A DNA stretch of 64,000 nucleotides from Flavobacterium psychrophilum (GCA_945874225.1 CAMCFT010000010.1:54215-118214), one strand, 5' to 3'; positions 51,701-59,377 are shown, counted from the first letter of the stretch. Notes: generated from the letters alone by a model not told the origin. Translations and numbers: made by a program.

Positions 51701-54356
51701 TAAAGAAATGGATGCTACCGTTTCCTTTTGGATGAAAACCAGTCAGATTAATTCAACCCTATTGTCTAATGGTAAGGGAGATGCCACTGATCTAGTTGAA
51801 AATACTCCTTATCGGAATAAATGGGCCTTCAACCTGAATGCTATTGGTGGTATTGAATTGCAGGCCGAAACAAGAACCTATCCTTTTGGCAACAAGATAG
51901 TAAACGATAATAGCTGGCATCATATTGCGATAAGTTTGACCCGAAACGGAACGATAAGAATGTATGTTGATGGTAAGGAACTGGCTTCTTATAACAGTAG
52001 CAATCTTGGTGGCTTTACCAGCAGTAGTTTGTTTGTAGGCGCCCGAGGTCAATTAAACGTTCCAACCAATAGTATTGATAGAAAATTTATTGGCCAAATA
52101 GATGAATTATGTATCTGGAATATGGCACGTACTGCCGATCAAATAAAAGCAGACCAGTTTTATGAACTTGATTTCGAAAGTACTGGTTTACTATTGTATT
52201 CCAACTTTAACGAAGCTAATCCACCCAATGGTTTAAGTCCAAAGTACTATTTTCCATTCGATTCAAAAACAAAAACGAGCGATTACGCTTTATTAAACGA
52301 CAAACCTCTTGCTTATAACGATATTACAACACCCGGAATAAAGTCGTTTCTTCCAACGGAATCAATTATTGTGAAAGCGGTAATTAACGGCGATCAAATT
52401 TTATTGATGCCTGAGATTACGGACTGGGCAAGCGTAGAAGGAAAAATAGCCAACATTACGGTTTCTAACCTTAATGATATGTGGGATAACAGCCAGGCTT
52501 CACCCGTAACCTGGAGTGCTTATATCAATAAGAACCCAATGAAATGGTTTGTGGAAGGACAAGGTGAAATTGTCAATTTAATGAAAAGAGCCAATGAAAA
52601 TCTGGCCTTTGAAATTACATTGGTCAATCAAAGCGGACAGCCTCAACCTTACTCCATTGATGTGCCCAGTTGGCTGACACTCTCGGTAAAATCGGGAACT
52701 ATTGCTCCTAATACAACCGTTACGCTAAAAGCAACGGTAGACAATAATTTGGCCATCGGGAATTATAACACGATTTTGTCCCTGACTACTGCCAATTTTA
52801 GTTTTAACAAAAAAATTCAGCTGGACTTAAGGGTATTGGAAAAAGAGCCTATTCTGGTTCTGGATCCTACCAAGTTCAACCAATCGATGAATATCATTGG
52901 AAAAATAAAACTAGATGATGTTTTTTCTGATGATCCTTACGACAAAGTAGTGGCACTCGTAAACGGGGAAGTTCGCGGTATGACCAATGTTGTTTTTGAT
53001 CCCGCTCTCGATGAATATTTTGTATATCTGACCGTATACAGTAATCAATTAAGCGGAGAAACTGTTTTATATTATATCTGGGATGCCTCTGACGGGAAGT
53101 TAAAAGAAGCAACCCTAAATGATGTCCTTGCAAGGCCATTCGTGGCAGATGGTCTTATCGGCACCTACAGAGCGCCTGCGATTTTCAAAAATACAGCAGT
53201 AACAGGGCAGCAAATCATATTAAATCAAGGTTGGACCTGGACTTCATTTAACGTAAGTGACTCTAGATTTAACAATTTAAATATGCTTACCAAAGGGCTT
53301 GTTTTGGCTACCTCAGATCTGATTCAGTCTAATGGGCCTGCAGCATTTGATTCCTATCAGTACAATGCCATCGATCCCCTTCTAAGCGGATGGTCGGGAA
53401 CCGTTTCAACCAGCGGAGGAATTACAAATACCAAAATGTATAAAATTAAACTGGCAACGGGACAAAAATTAAACATCAAAGGGGTTCCGGTAAATCTAAA
53501 TACCTGGAATTTTGTTTTATACCAAAATTGGAACTGGCTTCCTTTTGTAGTGTCCAAGAACGTGCCCATTGGAGATGCTCTGGCCAACTTAAAGGCCACT
53601 GAGGGTGATGTTATAAAGTCACAATCCTTGTTTTCCATTTACACAAATTCCATTGGCTGGAAAGGATCGTTAACGTATCTGAAAGCCGGCGAAGGTTATA
53701 TGATACGAACAGGCATTGCGCAAAGTTTTACGTATCCTGAATACTTAAACCGAACCAACGGGAAGATCAGTTCCCCTATGACCGAGGGTATAAATGGTTT
53801 AGAAAATAAAGTATTATCCAATCAATATGCCCAATTTCCGAATACCATGAATGCGATAGTGAAATTACCCGAAGGTTTTGAAACTCTCGCTTTTTACAAT
53901 GAGACCGGCCAATTAAGAGGAAATACTACCACTCAAAACATAGCAGGTACCGATTTGGCTTTCATTACCATTTATGGTAACCAGCCCGAAAAGCTTACCG
54001 CCTATATTGGTTCAGGAGATAAAGCCCAAGTGACAACGAAATCGTTCCACTTTTCTAACAATGCAATTCTGGGAAGTATTTCCAATCCAATAGTAATCGA
54101 TTTGTTAAAAGAGAAAATAAGTGTTTCCCCTAATCCGTTTCACAATGATCTTGAGATAGCCATTGACACTGAAGAAAGTGGTGATGCCCAAATAACGATT
54201 AACAACATGCTCAATCAACTTGTGTTTAACGAGACTTTCGAAATACATCCCGGAGCTAGTGTTTTGAAAATAAATCCCAACATAACTACTGGAATTTATA
54301 TTCTCAGAGTAACCATAGGCGGTAAAACAGTGATCCAAAAAATAATAAAAAACTAA
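45714..54356 (+). CDS. Giant secreted T9SS protein with LamG domains (2,880 residues)
   Basis: Signal peptide (MKHILVLCLVLFSYSTLIAQ). LamG-like lectin/adhesion domains lie near residues 235-435, 1781-1930 and 1976-2139 (each ending like DEFRVWETALTPAQI or IDELCIWNMARTADQI). A carboxypeptidase-regulatory-like insert is near 640-685, a Gly/Ser-rich unknown region near 1050-1140, an SbsA-like Ig domain near 1726-1780 and a BACON-like segment near 2293-2373. Two Trp-rich repeats follow near 2503-2670 (NQGWTWTSFN / YQNWNWLPF), then a type A sorting domain (SVSPNPFHND ... TTGIYILRVTI). It is exported and released or attached through T9SS. A domain near 2408-2466 is repeated in the next gene. Likely a large adhesin or glycan-binding structure; the real role is unknown. 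Confidence 0.9.
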   Translation: MKHILVLCLVLFSYSTLIAQEKSGVKSAIGAAASKKDNLGVTVYKLVNGVSTPFIISSVSMQVGMPYMGLTNGASAAAVSTQNYIKDLGFPWGIRYRYTTFSEDAFTVSKGYFSDRIEINWDIKKNQEKIISITVYRTEDVTNAKPNWGKPLKTLAGDVGTFSDTNVEGGKLYRYKIFAKGVEVDGVEIIYSNFITGFGYRNPTGVITGNISYTGGNPVKDVLITANPTGSTLRFGSSLKVPSGGYISVPKLNKNLKDAITLQAWVKPESALSSWNSPLIIYKLENDANEPLYYELRTGMQNERYIQMYFGNQYVAVFGYYPSGEIDNKGDDILVPIDNMSTSFTHFSVVIRDNKPVEFYINGRLIDAAYRDKMTSIQAKNSLPPVRVDITGGPLKFNTSSTGQALTWSRLKMGGRTTAFLDEFRVWETALTPAQIKRDFRRYLGGNEAYLNTYIRANEKSGDYAYDLAHTGFNFHGNDAKLSQSPIAPTWANNEDNVDNIPTNSQLGVLGVTDEFGNYVISSVPYSGNGDSFTIVPSLGKHEFNPKQELAFLGVGSTVVNNVDFIDQSSFTFRGLVVYDSRGVFPPTTDKPITGDIKENEAYNAYTVGNLKYQKGEYWSGISPTTGLPILNRYAAIPVPGAYVNIDNAPAIDANNVPIQTDINGRFTIEVPIGQHAISVSKSSHTFDFDGRFPAKTSSGVGTETIITNTYQDFFEDRDEPITFIDNTKVIVVGRVVGGTIQANKTIGFGDTGTKTYPDKGVVSSEPSITITSLNNIGKAKITLGHLPTGASSITTEYKTKLVETNIETGEFRMKLLPLKYTLDLNDLTFSSTIDPGNKKLLAANVEYNFTAIKAPQTPTFVQDNTTITGEPYQEVLKFTYMAPPIYTVLSQTADTEIKLNNITYTFPSLSPFTAGLVPVYSQFGNYSIQIQGQEKYYNYDANINNPKVSTVSVEGGTIVPTNNLAMENSEKFEVSPTDPSLLTYSFKGGTPNTDAVAGFKRTIDLKYRFNGIDSSINNLYKEGILLGGVADGTQTFVTAGPELPDFVLRDPPGSGSSATIEKGSSFSFTKENSSSENNGSELNATVSLGFKLSIGGGLLGPVMQTEVTNDISTGVTMAQSSSNGKSVTNTYSFNQTIATSDDPSWIGSDADLYVGTSANQFYGTYDQLALSTSNSPNGTTTPTGINVKNGTTAAVLYPKINKAMYFNEAPEKTLFVYSQHSILNDLIPKYLEIIRQIDAGTLVENQNGVLTKNAYNASVNLWRKIILNNELAKYQALNNKVALKNSLDALIKSLTDPVTNTLSASGRQLKDLLNATFYENISLDAGVGEFTKSYQIERLSSNSLTYQLQIDSSIAGAFGAAFNETGFEMQTSTSSGKGSGSSSADTNNTTTNISYTLKDNDAGNLLSVDVINAFDGNGPIFITKGGETSCPYEGAELSHFYNPTHTNATNTSLAITDLTDEQRIPLSVATMALEKPEITVTDADVSGIFEGRNAEFVLQLRNTSTINKDATFKLVVDQTTNPDNAQINIEPNGTLITVPAGKTVLYTMTLKKIKQDQYNYPNIRVLLESTCDGKAVDSVKVSASFVAACSPVTLTAPSNNWLMNRNTGLDPDYAKNKITKPLVVKLADFNTSFASFQQINLEYRLKGTPNWTGLMTYYKNQSDRDMAYAGGDLKVAFIATDQLEYHWDIAGLEMANGKYELRARTSCNNQTSYESEIIEGTVDLIAPVLFGTPTPKNGILNLGDDISLRFSEPVKINGTVTNFEFKVQKNQLPVDHEVSLAFDGSSNTASINKPALTTGDFSIEFWLKNLSPAGTSTLFNQSGGIKVELIDNVLKYTIGGQSISATISSDKTFNHYALSYDATAVKLSIFENDRELTATTIPSPTTTLNFTNENPIVLGGNTFKGNLHDLLFWKKYISREMAVIDMNTAFNGNELGLLGYWPMNEGNGIVANDLARFKNLVLSNVNWDIFPKGTSYDFDGSNYLELNNVSKVNITKEMDATVSFWMKTSQINSTLLSNGKGDATDLVENTPYRNKWAFNLNAIGGIELQAETRTYPFGNKIVNDNSWHHIAISLTRNGTIRMYVDGKELASYNSSNLGGFTSSSLFVGARGQLNVPTNSIDRKFIGQIDELCIWNMARTADQIKADQFYELDFESTGLLLYSNFNEANPPNGLSPKYYFPFDSKTKTSDYALLNDKPLAYNDITTPGIKSFLPTESIIVKAVINGDQILLMPEITDWASVEGKIANITVSNLNDMWDNSQASPVTWSAYINKNPMKWFVEGQGEIVNLMKRANENLAFEITLVNQSGQPQPYSIDVPSWLTLSVKSGTIAPNTTVTLKATVDNNLAIGNYNTILSLTTANFSFNKKIQLDLRVLEKEPILVLDPTKFNQSMNIIGKIKLDDVFSDDPYDKVVALVNGEVRGMTNVVFDPALDEYFVYLTVYSNQLSGETVLYYIWDASDGKLKEATLNDVLARPFVADGLIGTYRAPAIFKNTAVTGQQIILNQGWTWTSFNVSDSRFNNLNMLTKGLVLATSDLIQSNGPAAFDSYQYNAIDPLLSGWSGTVSTSGGITNTKMYKIKLATGQKLNIKGVPVNLNTWNFVLYQNWNWLPFVVSKNVPIGDALANLKATEGDVIKSQSLFSIYTNSIGWKGSLTYLKAGEGYMIRTGIAQSFTYPEYLNRTNGKISSPMTEGINGLENKVLSNQYAQFPNTMNAIVKLPEGFETLAFYNETGQLRGNTTTQNIAGTDLAFITIYGNQPEKLTAYIGSGDKAQVTTKSFHFSNNAILGSISNPIVIDLLKEKISVSPNPFHNDLEIAIDTEESGDAQITINNMLNQLVFNETFEIHPGASVLKINPNITTGIYILRVTIGGKTVIQKIIKN

Positions 54357-54363
54357 ACTAAAA

Positions 54364-54404
54364 ATTCCGGGAAAGCACTTTATAAAAGCACCCTTTTCCG
54401 GAAT
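54364..54404 (+). terminator. Hairpin between the giant gene and its neighbour
   Basis: ATTCCGGGAAAG (54364-54375) pairs with CTTTTCCGGAAT (54393-54404), one wobble. T-run follows after about 8 bases. It may be a leaky terminator that lowers expression of the downstream gene. Confidence 0.6.
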
Positions 54405-54418
54405 AAAATCCTTTTTTT

Positions 54419-55336
54419 ATGAAAAAAACAGTGTTTTGTTTTATCCTATCTTGCCTTTGCTTCCACCCCTTGTTCGCGCAAGCTCCTAGCTGGACCGTGG
54501 ATGAGAATGCCTATCAGTACACGATGACTTTTGTGGCTAAACTGAATGTGGACGGAAAGCAGTTAATAGGCACCAATGACAAGGTAGCTGCTTTTGTAGG
54601 TACCACCTGCAGAGGAATCAGTGGTTTAACCTATGTGGCCAGCGAAACCTCTTATTATGCTTATCTCACCGTTTTTTCAAACACGGAAGATGAAGCGGTG
54701 TACTTCAAATTATACGACAGTGCCACCGACAAAATAACTGTTGTAAGCAAGCAAGTGGTTTTTGGAGTCAATGTACACCGAGGCGACCTATTTCAATCCT
54801 ACAGCATTGCCGAACCTGCCTTAAACGATAAGGCGGAACTTCTGACGTTTAATTTTTTGGACATCAAAAGTGTGTCATCAGTAATTAATAGTGGTCAGGC
54901 CACCATTACATTGTATGACAGTTATGACCTTACTGCCTTAAAACCTATTTTCACCCTGAGCAAAGGAGGAAAACTGTTAAAAAACAGAATTGTACAAAAA
55001 TCGGGAGAGGTTAGCGATAATTTTTCTTCCACAATATCGTACGAAGTTCTGTCGGAGGATGAATCAAGTCTGAGCAGTTATACTGTTGTCGTGAATCAAA
55101 CCGGCACTCCCACTTTATTCTACAAAAAAGATGCTGTTTGCTCTGCTGGCGGAGTCATAAAACTGGTTTCCAATCAAGAAGGAGCATTAGTCGTACTAAC
55201 GGCTAATGGCAAGACCGTTTCAACCAAACCAATTACAAACGGAGAGGTTCTTTTTTCTAATCTCAGTGCCAACTCCTATATCGTGACACTAGGAAACGAA
55301 TGGAAATTAATCAATATAGTTTTAAAACAAAAATAA
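54419..55336 (+). CDS. Secreted protein sharing a domain with the giant LamG protein
   Basis: A 305-residue protein with a signal peptide (MKKTVFCFILSCLCFHPLFAQ). The first 130 residues (NDKVAAFVGTTCRGISGLTYVASETSYYAYLTVFSN) resemble residues 2408-2466 of the preceding 2,880-residue protein (YDKVVALVNGEVRGMTNVVFDPALDEYFVYLTVYSN). The remainder is beta-rich and ends without a recognisable T9SS signal. It may be an interaction partner or processed companion of the giant protein. Co-transcribed, after the hairpin at 54364-54404. Confidence 0.75.
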   Translation: MKKTVFCFILSCLCFHPLFAQAPSWTVDENAYQYTMTFVAKLNVDGKQLIGTNDKVAAFVGTTCRGISGLTYVASETSYYAYLTVFSNTEDEAVYFKLYDSATDKITVVSKQVVFGVNVHRGDLFQSYSIAEPALNDKAELLTFNFLDIKSVSSVINSGQATITLYDSYDLTALKPIFTLSKGGKLLKNRIVQKSGEVSDNFSSTISYEVLSEDESSLSSYTVVVNQTGTPTLFYKKDAVCSAGGVIKLVSNQEGALVVLTANGKTVSTKPITNGEVLFSNLSANSYIVTLGNEWKLINIVLKQK

Positions 55337-55338
55337 GG

Positions 55339-55640
55339 ATGCAACTAATTAAAAAAAGCTTAAAAATTATCGGACTTCTAATCGTTCTGTTTTTATACTC
55401 CGGATGCAAAGCAGATGAATTACCATGTAAAAGTGTTCCTCAAGGAGAATTTAAAATAGTGGAATAATTTAAAAAAAAACGGATTCGGGCATCGATGTAA
55501 AAACCATTGTCTGTTCCTTGGTAAAAAACGGCAAAGTCTTTCAAACAACAAACCCTTCCGATACGGTATCGGGAAGCAGACCGGTACCATTTAAAATTAT
55601 TTTAACATTCGAAGGATGCTATTCTGTTAATAAAAATTAA
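55339..55640 (+). pseudogene. Frameshifted small lipoprotein
   Basis: ATG at 55339, two bases after the previous stop, gives a lipoprotein signal (LFLYSG-Cys23) and 42 residues before TAA at 55465-55467. In another frame the sequence continues as TDSGIDVKTIVCSLVKNGKVF ... LTFEGCYSVNKN and stops at 55638-55640. A shift near the A-run at 55471-55479 plus the stop explains this. The intact protein would be about 98 residues with four cysteines in the mature part. The gene ends the surface cluster. Confidence 0.55.
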
Positions 55641-55754
55641 TTACCAGGATAATCTAATAAAAATTACTGTTAATATAACTCTAATTATTTGTAAAGTTAC
55701 TGAAAATCAGTACCTTTATGTTTCATTTATTGTTTGTTTTAATACATTTTTGTT

Positions 55755-56402
55755 ATGTATGACGAAATCCTTAAAGACAGAATTGAAGCAGGAATGTTGC
55801 TTTCGGATAAATTAATGAAATACCAAAACAGCAACACGGTGATTCTTGCCGTTCCCAGAGGTGGAGTTCCTGTGGGATATGTGATTGCCAAAAAATTAAA
55901 CCTTCCTCTGGATATCGTGCTTTCCAAAAAAATACCGCATCCCCAGAACAAAGAATTTGCTATAGGTGCAGTATCTCTGGACTCGATGATTGTTGACGAA
56001 CATCTTAATATTCCAAACCATTACATCAATGACGAAGTTATCCGACTTCGGGAATTACTACAAGAGAAATATGAGCTCTATAGAGGCCATCAAAAACCTC
56101 TTGATGTCAAAGGCAAAAACGTCATTATTGTTGATGATGGAATTGCTACGGGAAACACTCTGCTGGCGAGCATAGAAATGTTGCGCAAAAAAGATCCTGA
56201 CAAGATAATAGTAGCCGTACCCGTTATCCCCTATGACAGAGTAAAGTTATTCCAGCAAAAAGCGGACGAGTTCGTTTACCTGATAGCCTCAAAGTATTTT
56301 AGCGCTGTGGGTCAATTTTACGAACAATTTAGCCAGGTTGCTGACGAGGAAGTAATTCAGCTATTGAAAGAGTCCAATTCCATCCCAACGAATATGAATT
56401 AA
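55755..56402 (+). CDS. Phosphoribosyltransferase family protein
   Basis: A 215-residue type I phosphoribosyltransferase fold. The PRPP-binding motif is VIIVDDGIATGNT, with upstream VILAVPRGGVPVGYVIA and IPHPQNKEFAIGAVS. Such proteins are often found next to or fused with a dienelactone-hydrolase-like domain, as in the next gene 24 bases downstream. The substrate base is unknown. Confidence 0.9.
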   Translation: MYDEILKDRIEAGMLLSDKLMKYQNSNTVILAVPRGGVPVGYVIAKKLNLPLDIVLSKKIPHPQNKEFAIGAVSLDSMIVDEHLNIPNHYINDEVIRLRELLQEKYELYRGHQKPLDVKGKNVIIVDDGIATGNTLLASIEMLRKKDPDKIIVAVPVIPYDRVKLFQQKADEFVYLIASKYFSAVGQFYEQFSQVADEEVIQLLKESNSIPTNMN

Positions 56403-56426
56403 AGTTAATAGTTAAAAAGGTCCATT

Positions 56427-57065
56427 ATGAAAGCTGTAGAAATAGAAATTCCTTTATTATCGATACACTTAAAAGGAGATTTAGTGATTCCTGATAACGC
56501 AATTGGCATTGTTGTTTTTGCTCACGGAAGCGGCAGCAGCAGATTCAGTCCCAGAAATAAATTAGTGGCAGAACAAATGCAGGAAAACGGAATAGGCACT
56601 TTATTGTTTGATTTGCTAACGGAAGAAGAAGATCAGAATTACGAAAACAGATTTAACATTGATTTATTAGTAAGCCGGCTCATTGAAGCTACGGAATGGC
56701 TTACCCAACATAAAGTTTCAAAGGGACTGCCTATTGCCTATTTTGGAGCCAGTACCGGCGCAGCATCGGCATTGCGGGCTGCCGCCTTTTTTGGAAAAAA
56801 CATAAAAGCCGTTGTGTCTCGCGGAGGTCGCCCGGATTTGGCTTTAAGCGTATTGCACTTAGTAAGCGCACCTACATTGTTAATTGTGGGTCAACTGGAT
56901 GTGCCAGTCATAAAAATGAACAAGCTGGCTTTTGATCAGCTGGATTCAATCAAAGAGATGAAAATAATTCCGGGAGCTTCTCATTTATTTGAAGAGCCGG
57001 GAAAATTGGGGGAAGTGGCTAATTTAGCCATTCAATGGTTTAAAAAGTATTTAATAACAGATTAA
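56427..57065 (+). CDS. Alpha/beta hydrolase, dienelactone-hydrolase-like
   Basis: A 212-residue alpha/beta hydrolase with nucleophile elbow YFGASTGAA (GxSxG), the acid residue in VGQLDVPV and a catalytic His in GASHLFEEPG. The N-terminal HGSGSSRFSPRNKLVAEQM is the family oxyanion-hole region. It follows the phosphoribosyltransferase by 24 bases. In some bacteria both are one polypeptide, implying a joint but unidentified reaction. Its last four bases overlap the convergent gene at 57062. Confidence 0.9.
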   Translation: MKAVEIEIPLLSIHLKGDLVIPDNAIGIVVFAHGSGSSRFSPRNKLVAEQMQENGIGTLLFDLLTEEEDQNYENRFNIDLLVSRLIEATEWLTQHKVSKGLPIAYFGASTGAASALRAAAFFGKNIKAVVSRGGRPDLALSVLHLVSAPTLLIVGQLDVPVIKMNKLAFDQLDSIKEMKIIPGASHLFEEPGKLGEVANLAIQWFKKYLITD

Positions 57066-57313
57066 AACTGATCCTCACTTTCTATTGAGTCGTCAGCTAC
57101 ACTGTTTATTTTCTGGTGCAATTGATTCAATAGCACTTGGTACCTGCTTATTTCCATCAGGTCCTCATCGTCCTCAGAAAAATCGAGCAGTTCATCCAGC
57201 AAATCGCTAACTTCCACTAATTTATTATTTGCCTCTTTGTTTTGTTTAGCAGCAATTAAATCGATAATTTCCTGAACTCTGATTTTTAAATCAGTGAATT
57301 TATTATTTTCCAT
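57062..57313 (-). CDS. Small acidic hypothetical protein (83 residues)
   Basis: An 83-residue, predominantly helical and acidic protein (DLLDELLDFSEDDEDLMEISRYQVLLNQLHQKI). No family recognised, no signal peptide. It ends a same-strand group with the 50-residue gene (57322-57474) and the 181-residue gene (57474-58016). The 3' end overlaps the hydrolase by four bases. Short but coding-like in composition. Confidence 0.65.
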   Translation of the reverse strand: MENNKFTDLKIRVQEIIDLIAAKQNKEANNKLVEVSDLLDELLDFSEDDEDLMEISRYQVLLNQLHQKINSVADDSIESEDQF

Positions 57314-57321
57314 TGTATAAA

Positions 57322-57474
57322 TTATTTGGGTTCAGAAGGGTTGTTTTCATTGAACTTTTTCACGATTAGCTTTAACTTTTCTTTACGGAGCACTTTGGCC
57401 GCTTTAACTTTATCCTGCTCTTTGTGCAACTTATCGTTGTGTTTTTTGATATTCCTTTCGTTGTTTCTTCCCAT
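57322..57474 (-). CDS. Very small basic hypothetical protein (50 residues)
   Basis: ATG at 57474 opens a 50-codon frame (MGRNNERNIKKHNDKLHKEQ ... FNENNPSEPK) ending at TAA 57322-57324. It is strongly basic and helical. Its ATG overlaps the stop of the upstream gene by one base (TAATG), so translation is probably coupled. A stop-start overlap plus compact spacing support a real gene. Function unknown. Confidence 0.7.
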   Translation of the reverse strand: MGRNNERNIKKHNDKLHKEQDKVKAAKVLRKEKLKLIVKKFNENNPSEPK

Positions 57475-58016
57475 TATAGTTCTCTTTTTATTTCTTCCAA
57501 GGTTTTATTGGTGAAAATTAGTTCATTACTTATTTTTTGACGCAAAACAGCCAAATCCTCATAATCAAAATGCTTTGCCCAAGAGGTCAAATTCAACAGA
57601 TTTCTGATTTGTTTGATCCTTTTTGCAGTTTCAAAACTGGTGCGAAGGATTGCTTTGTTATCATAATCTGGATTATTTTTATGTTGGTAATTTACGCAAT
57701 TTCGATGGTAATCTGCCTGAATATAATACAATTTTTCTATGGCATTGTCCGGATAGAAATCAGTCCAGTTTGCAAAACCCAGTTTTGTTTTAGAGGTTGT
57801 TTCGGGTTCTAATGGCTCTAATCTCCATTTACTATTGGCCAGTCTTCCCCAATGGTTTGACAAACGATACATCCCTTTTTCGGTGTAATAATAACAACTC
57901 CCCGATTTACTTTCAAATTGAACGGGCAATTTTTCAACAGCAATCACTTCTTCCTCACTGAAAACACAAAAAGTATTTTTGAAAGAATTGGGATTGGGAC
58001 GAAATGACTTTTCCAT
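57474..58016 (-). CDS. Hypothetical cytoplasmic protein (180 residues)
   Basis: About 180 residues with no signal peptide (MEKSFRPNPNSFKNTFCVFSEEEVIAVEKLPVQFESKSGSCYYYTEKGMYRLSNHWGRLANSKW...). A conserved-looking Trp/His/Tyr-rich first half and a basic helical second half. No known family was recalled. The ATG at 58016 is chosen. A TATCTTTG -7 box on the same strand (58021-58028) sits immediately before it, so the mRNA would have almost no leader. The first gene of a three-gene unit. Confidence 0.75.
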   Translation of the reverse strand: MEKSFRPNPNSFKNTFCVFSEEEVIAVEKLPVQFESKSGSCYYYTEKGMYRLSNHWGRLANSKWRLEPLEPETTSKTKLGFANWTDFYPDNAIEKLYYIQADYHRNCVNYQHKNNPDYDNKAILRTSFETAKRIKQIRNLLNLTSWAKHFDYEDLAVLRQKISNELIFTNKTLEEIKREL

Positions 58017-58108
58017 GATGCAAAGATAATCAGAAAGTGCAGAACAGCGCAATGCAAATATTATTTGATTAACTTTGCAACCAGTAATTTTATTAAATCA
58101 GATTGATT

Positions 58109-58357
58109 ATGACTAAGTCTTCACAGGAAAAAATGCTTCAAAAAGGAGTTTATACCGGAATAATGGAACAAGATGAAAACAACAACTTTTTTTGTGGTGA
58201 ATATCTTTTAGATTATAAAATGGCGATGGCCAATCATCAACTTGGTGATTGGATTACTATCAAAACCGTCATTGAAAATCCAAGTGATATCAACTATAAT
58301 AAATATCCAAAAAAGTCTAAAAACTTTGATAAAGCCAACAATAAACCGCAACAATAG
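58109..58357 (+). CDS. Hypothetical small protein (82 residues)
   Basis: An 82-residue soluble protein (MTKSSQEKMLQKGVYTGIMEQDENNNFFCGEYLLDYKMAM...). No family recognised. The ATG at 58109 is chosen over an upstream TTG. A TAACTTTG -7 box at 58070-58077 stands 32 bases before it, divergent from the gene at 58016. Confidence 0.65.
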   Translation: MTKSSQEKMLQKGVYTGIMEQDENNNFFCGEYLLDYKMAMANHQLGDWITIKTVIENPSDINYNKYPKKSKNFDKANNKPQQ

Positions 58358-58451
58358 CTTTTATTCTTAACTAACGTACCTGCAAAATAGGTTGAAAAGG
58401 GCTATTCTTTGATTTTTTTTGGGTCAAAAACTTAAAACTTAAAAAAAAGTG

Positions 58452-58459
58452 TACCTTTG
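58452..58459 (+). promoter_or_regulatory. -7 element of the DnaJ/KTSC gene
   Basis: TACCTTTG, a TAnnTTTG match. It contains the TTG that would start the longer frame, so the real start is downstream at 58529. Confidence 0.6.
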
Positions 58460-58528
58460 CAAAAAATTGTCGATTTTGAAATCCTCTTTTATTGGTTTCA
58501 TATTAAAAGACAAGAAGTTACCTTATCT

Positions 58529-58969
58529 ATGAAAAAAATCGTTGAATACCGAAAGCTGCTAAATGTAGACAGAACTGCAGAACTAAAAGATTTAAAAACC
58601 ATTTACCGCAACGCGATGAAAGAAGCACATCCTGACAAATTTCAGGGAAATGATGCTGGTTTGAAAGAAGCAGAAGAAAACAGTAAAAAAATTATTGAAG
58701 CCTACCACTTTTTGGTAAGTATCAATCCTGAAACTGTAAAACAGAACTTACCTGAATACACCGAAACTATTGCAACGTCAACAATTTCAGATTACAAATT
58801 TGTTGAGGGTCGCTTGATAATTAATTTTTCAAACGGAAGTGTTTACGAATACATCAGCGTGCCAAAAGCAACTTATGTAAAAATGGTAAATGCTGATTCT
58901 CCCGGAAGATTTGCAAAAAGACATATACTAAATTCTTTTACTTGGAGAAAAACCATCAACCAAGACTAG
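58529..58969 (+). CDS. DnaJ-domain protein with C-terminal KTSC domain
   Basis: A 146-residue protein (from ATG 58529) with a J domain (YRKLLNVDRTAELKDLKTIYRNAMKEAHPDK, His-Pro-Asp motif intact) and a KTSC domain (FVEGRLIINFSNGSVYEYISVPKATYVKMVNADSPGRFAKRHI). J domains stimulate an Hsp70; KTSC domains occur in tRNA synthetases and RNA-binding proteins. The combination is known in Bacteroidota but its target is unclear. A strong terminator follows. Confidence 0.85.
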   Translation: MKKIVEYRKLLNVDRTAELKDLKTIYRNAMKEAHPDKFQGNDAGLKEAEENSKKIIEAYHFLVSINPETVKQNLPEYTETIATSTISDYKFVEGRLIINFSNGSVYEYISVPKATYVKMVNADSPGRFAKRHILNSFTWRKTINQD

Positions 58970-58990
58970 ATTTTATTGAAAAAAATAATT

Positions 58991-59017
58991 AAAGCATCCC
59001 GCCTTGCGGGATGCTTT
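58991..59017 (+). terminator. Strong terminator after the DnaJ/KTSC gene
   Basis: AAAGCATCCCGC / GCGGGATGCTTT, 12-base perfect stem with a CTT loop and a T-run. Confidence 0.95.
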
Positions 59018-59137
59018 TTTGTTGGTATTATGCAGCAGTAGTATTACAAAGGAAAAAAATATATGAAATAAACAGCGTCTATTAGTTTTATTTTGAGTAA
59101 GTTAGCCGTCCCTAAATATTTTTTCAAAATTACCCCT

Positions 59138-59377
59138 ATGAAAGACCCTTGTAACCTATTCAAATCGCAATATAAAAAAGCAAAAGAGACCCTTGTTATT
59201 CTTGAAGAACAAAAAGCGGAAATAAATCTTAAACTCGAATCTAATGCATCAAGTGCCACTTTGCACAAAGAATTAAGAACCGTAAATATGGATATCCGGA
59301 TTACGCTAAATGAGATGGAGCATGCGGAGTCCAGCATTGCCAAATGCGAACTAAAATACAATTCCGCTCTTAGCTAG
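59138..59377 (+). CDS. Small coiled-coil hypothetical protein (79 residues)
   Basis: A 79-residue helical protein with heptad-like leucine/isoleucine spacing (LFKSQYKKAKETLVILEEQKAEINLKLE...LHKELRTVNMDIRITLNEME). The ATG at 59138 is chosen over a TTG start that would add 15 residues. No family recognised. Standing alone. Confidence 0.6.
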   Translation: MKDPCNLFKSQYKKAKETLVILEEQKAEINLKLESNASSATLHKELRTVNMDIRITLNEMEHAESSIAKCELKYNSALS

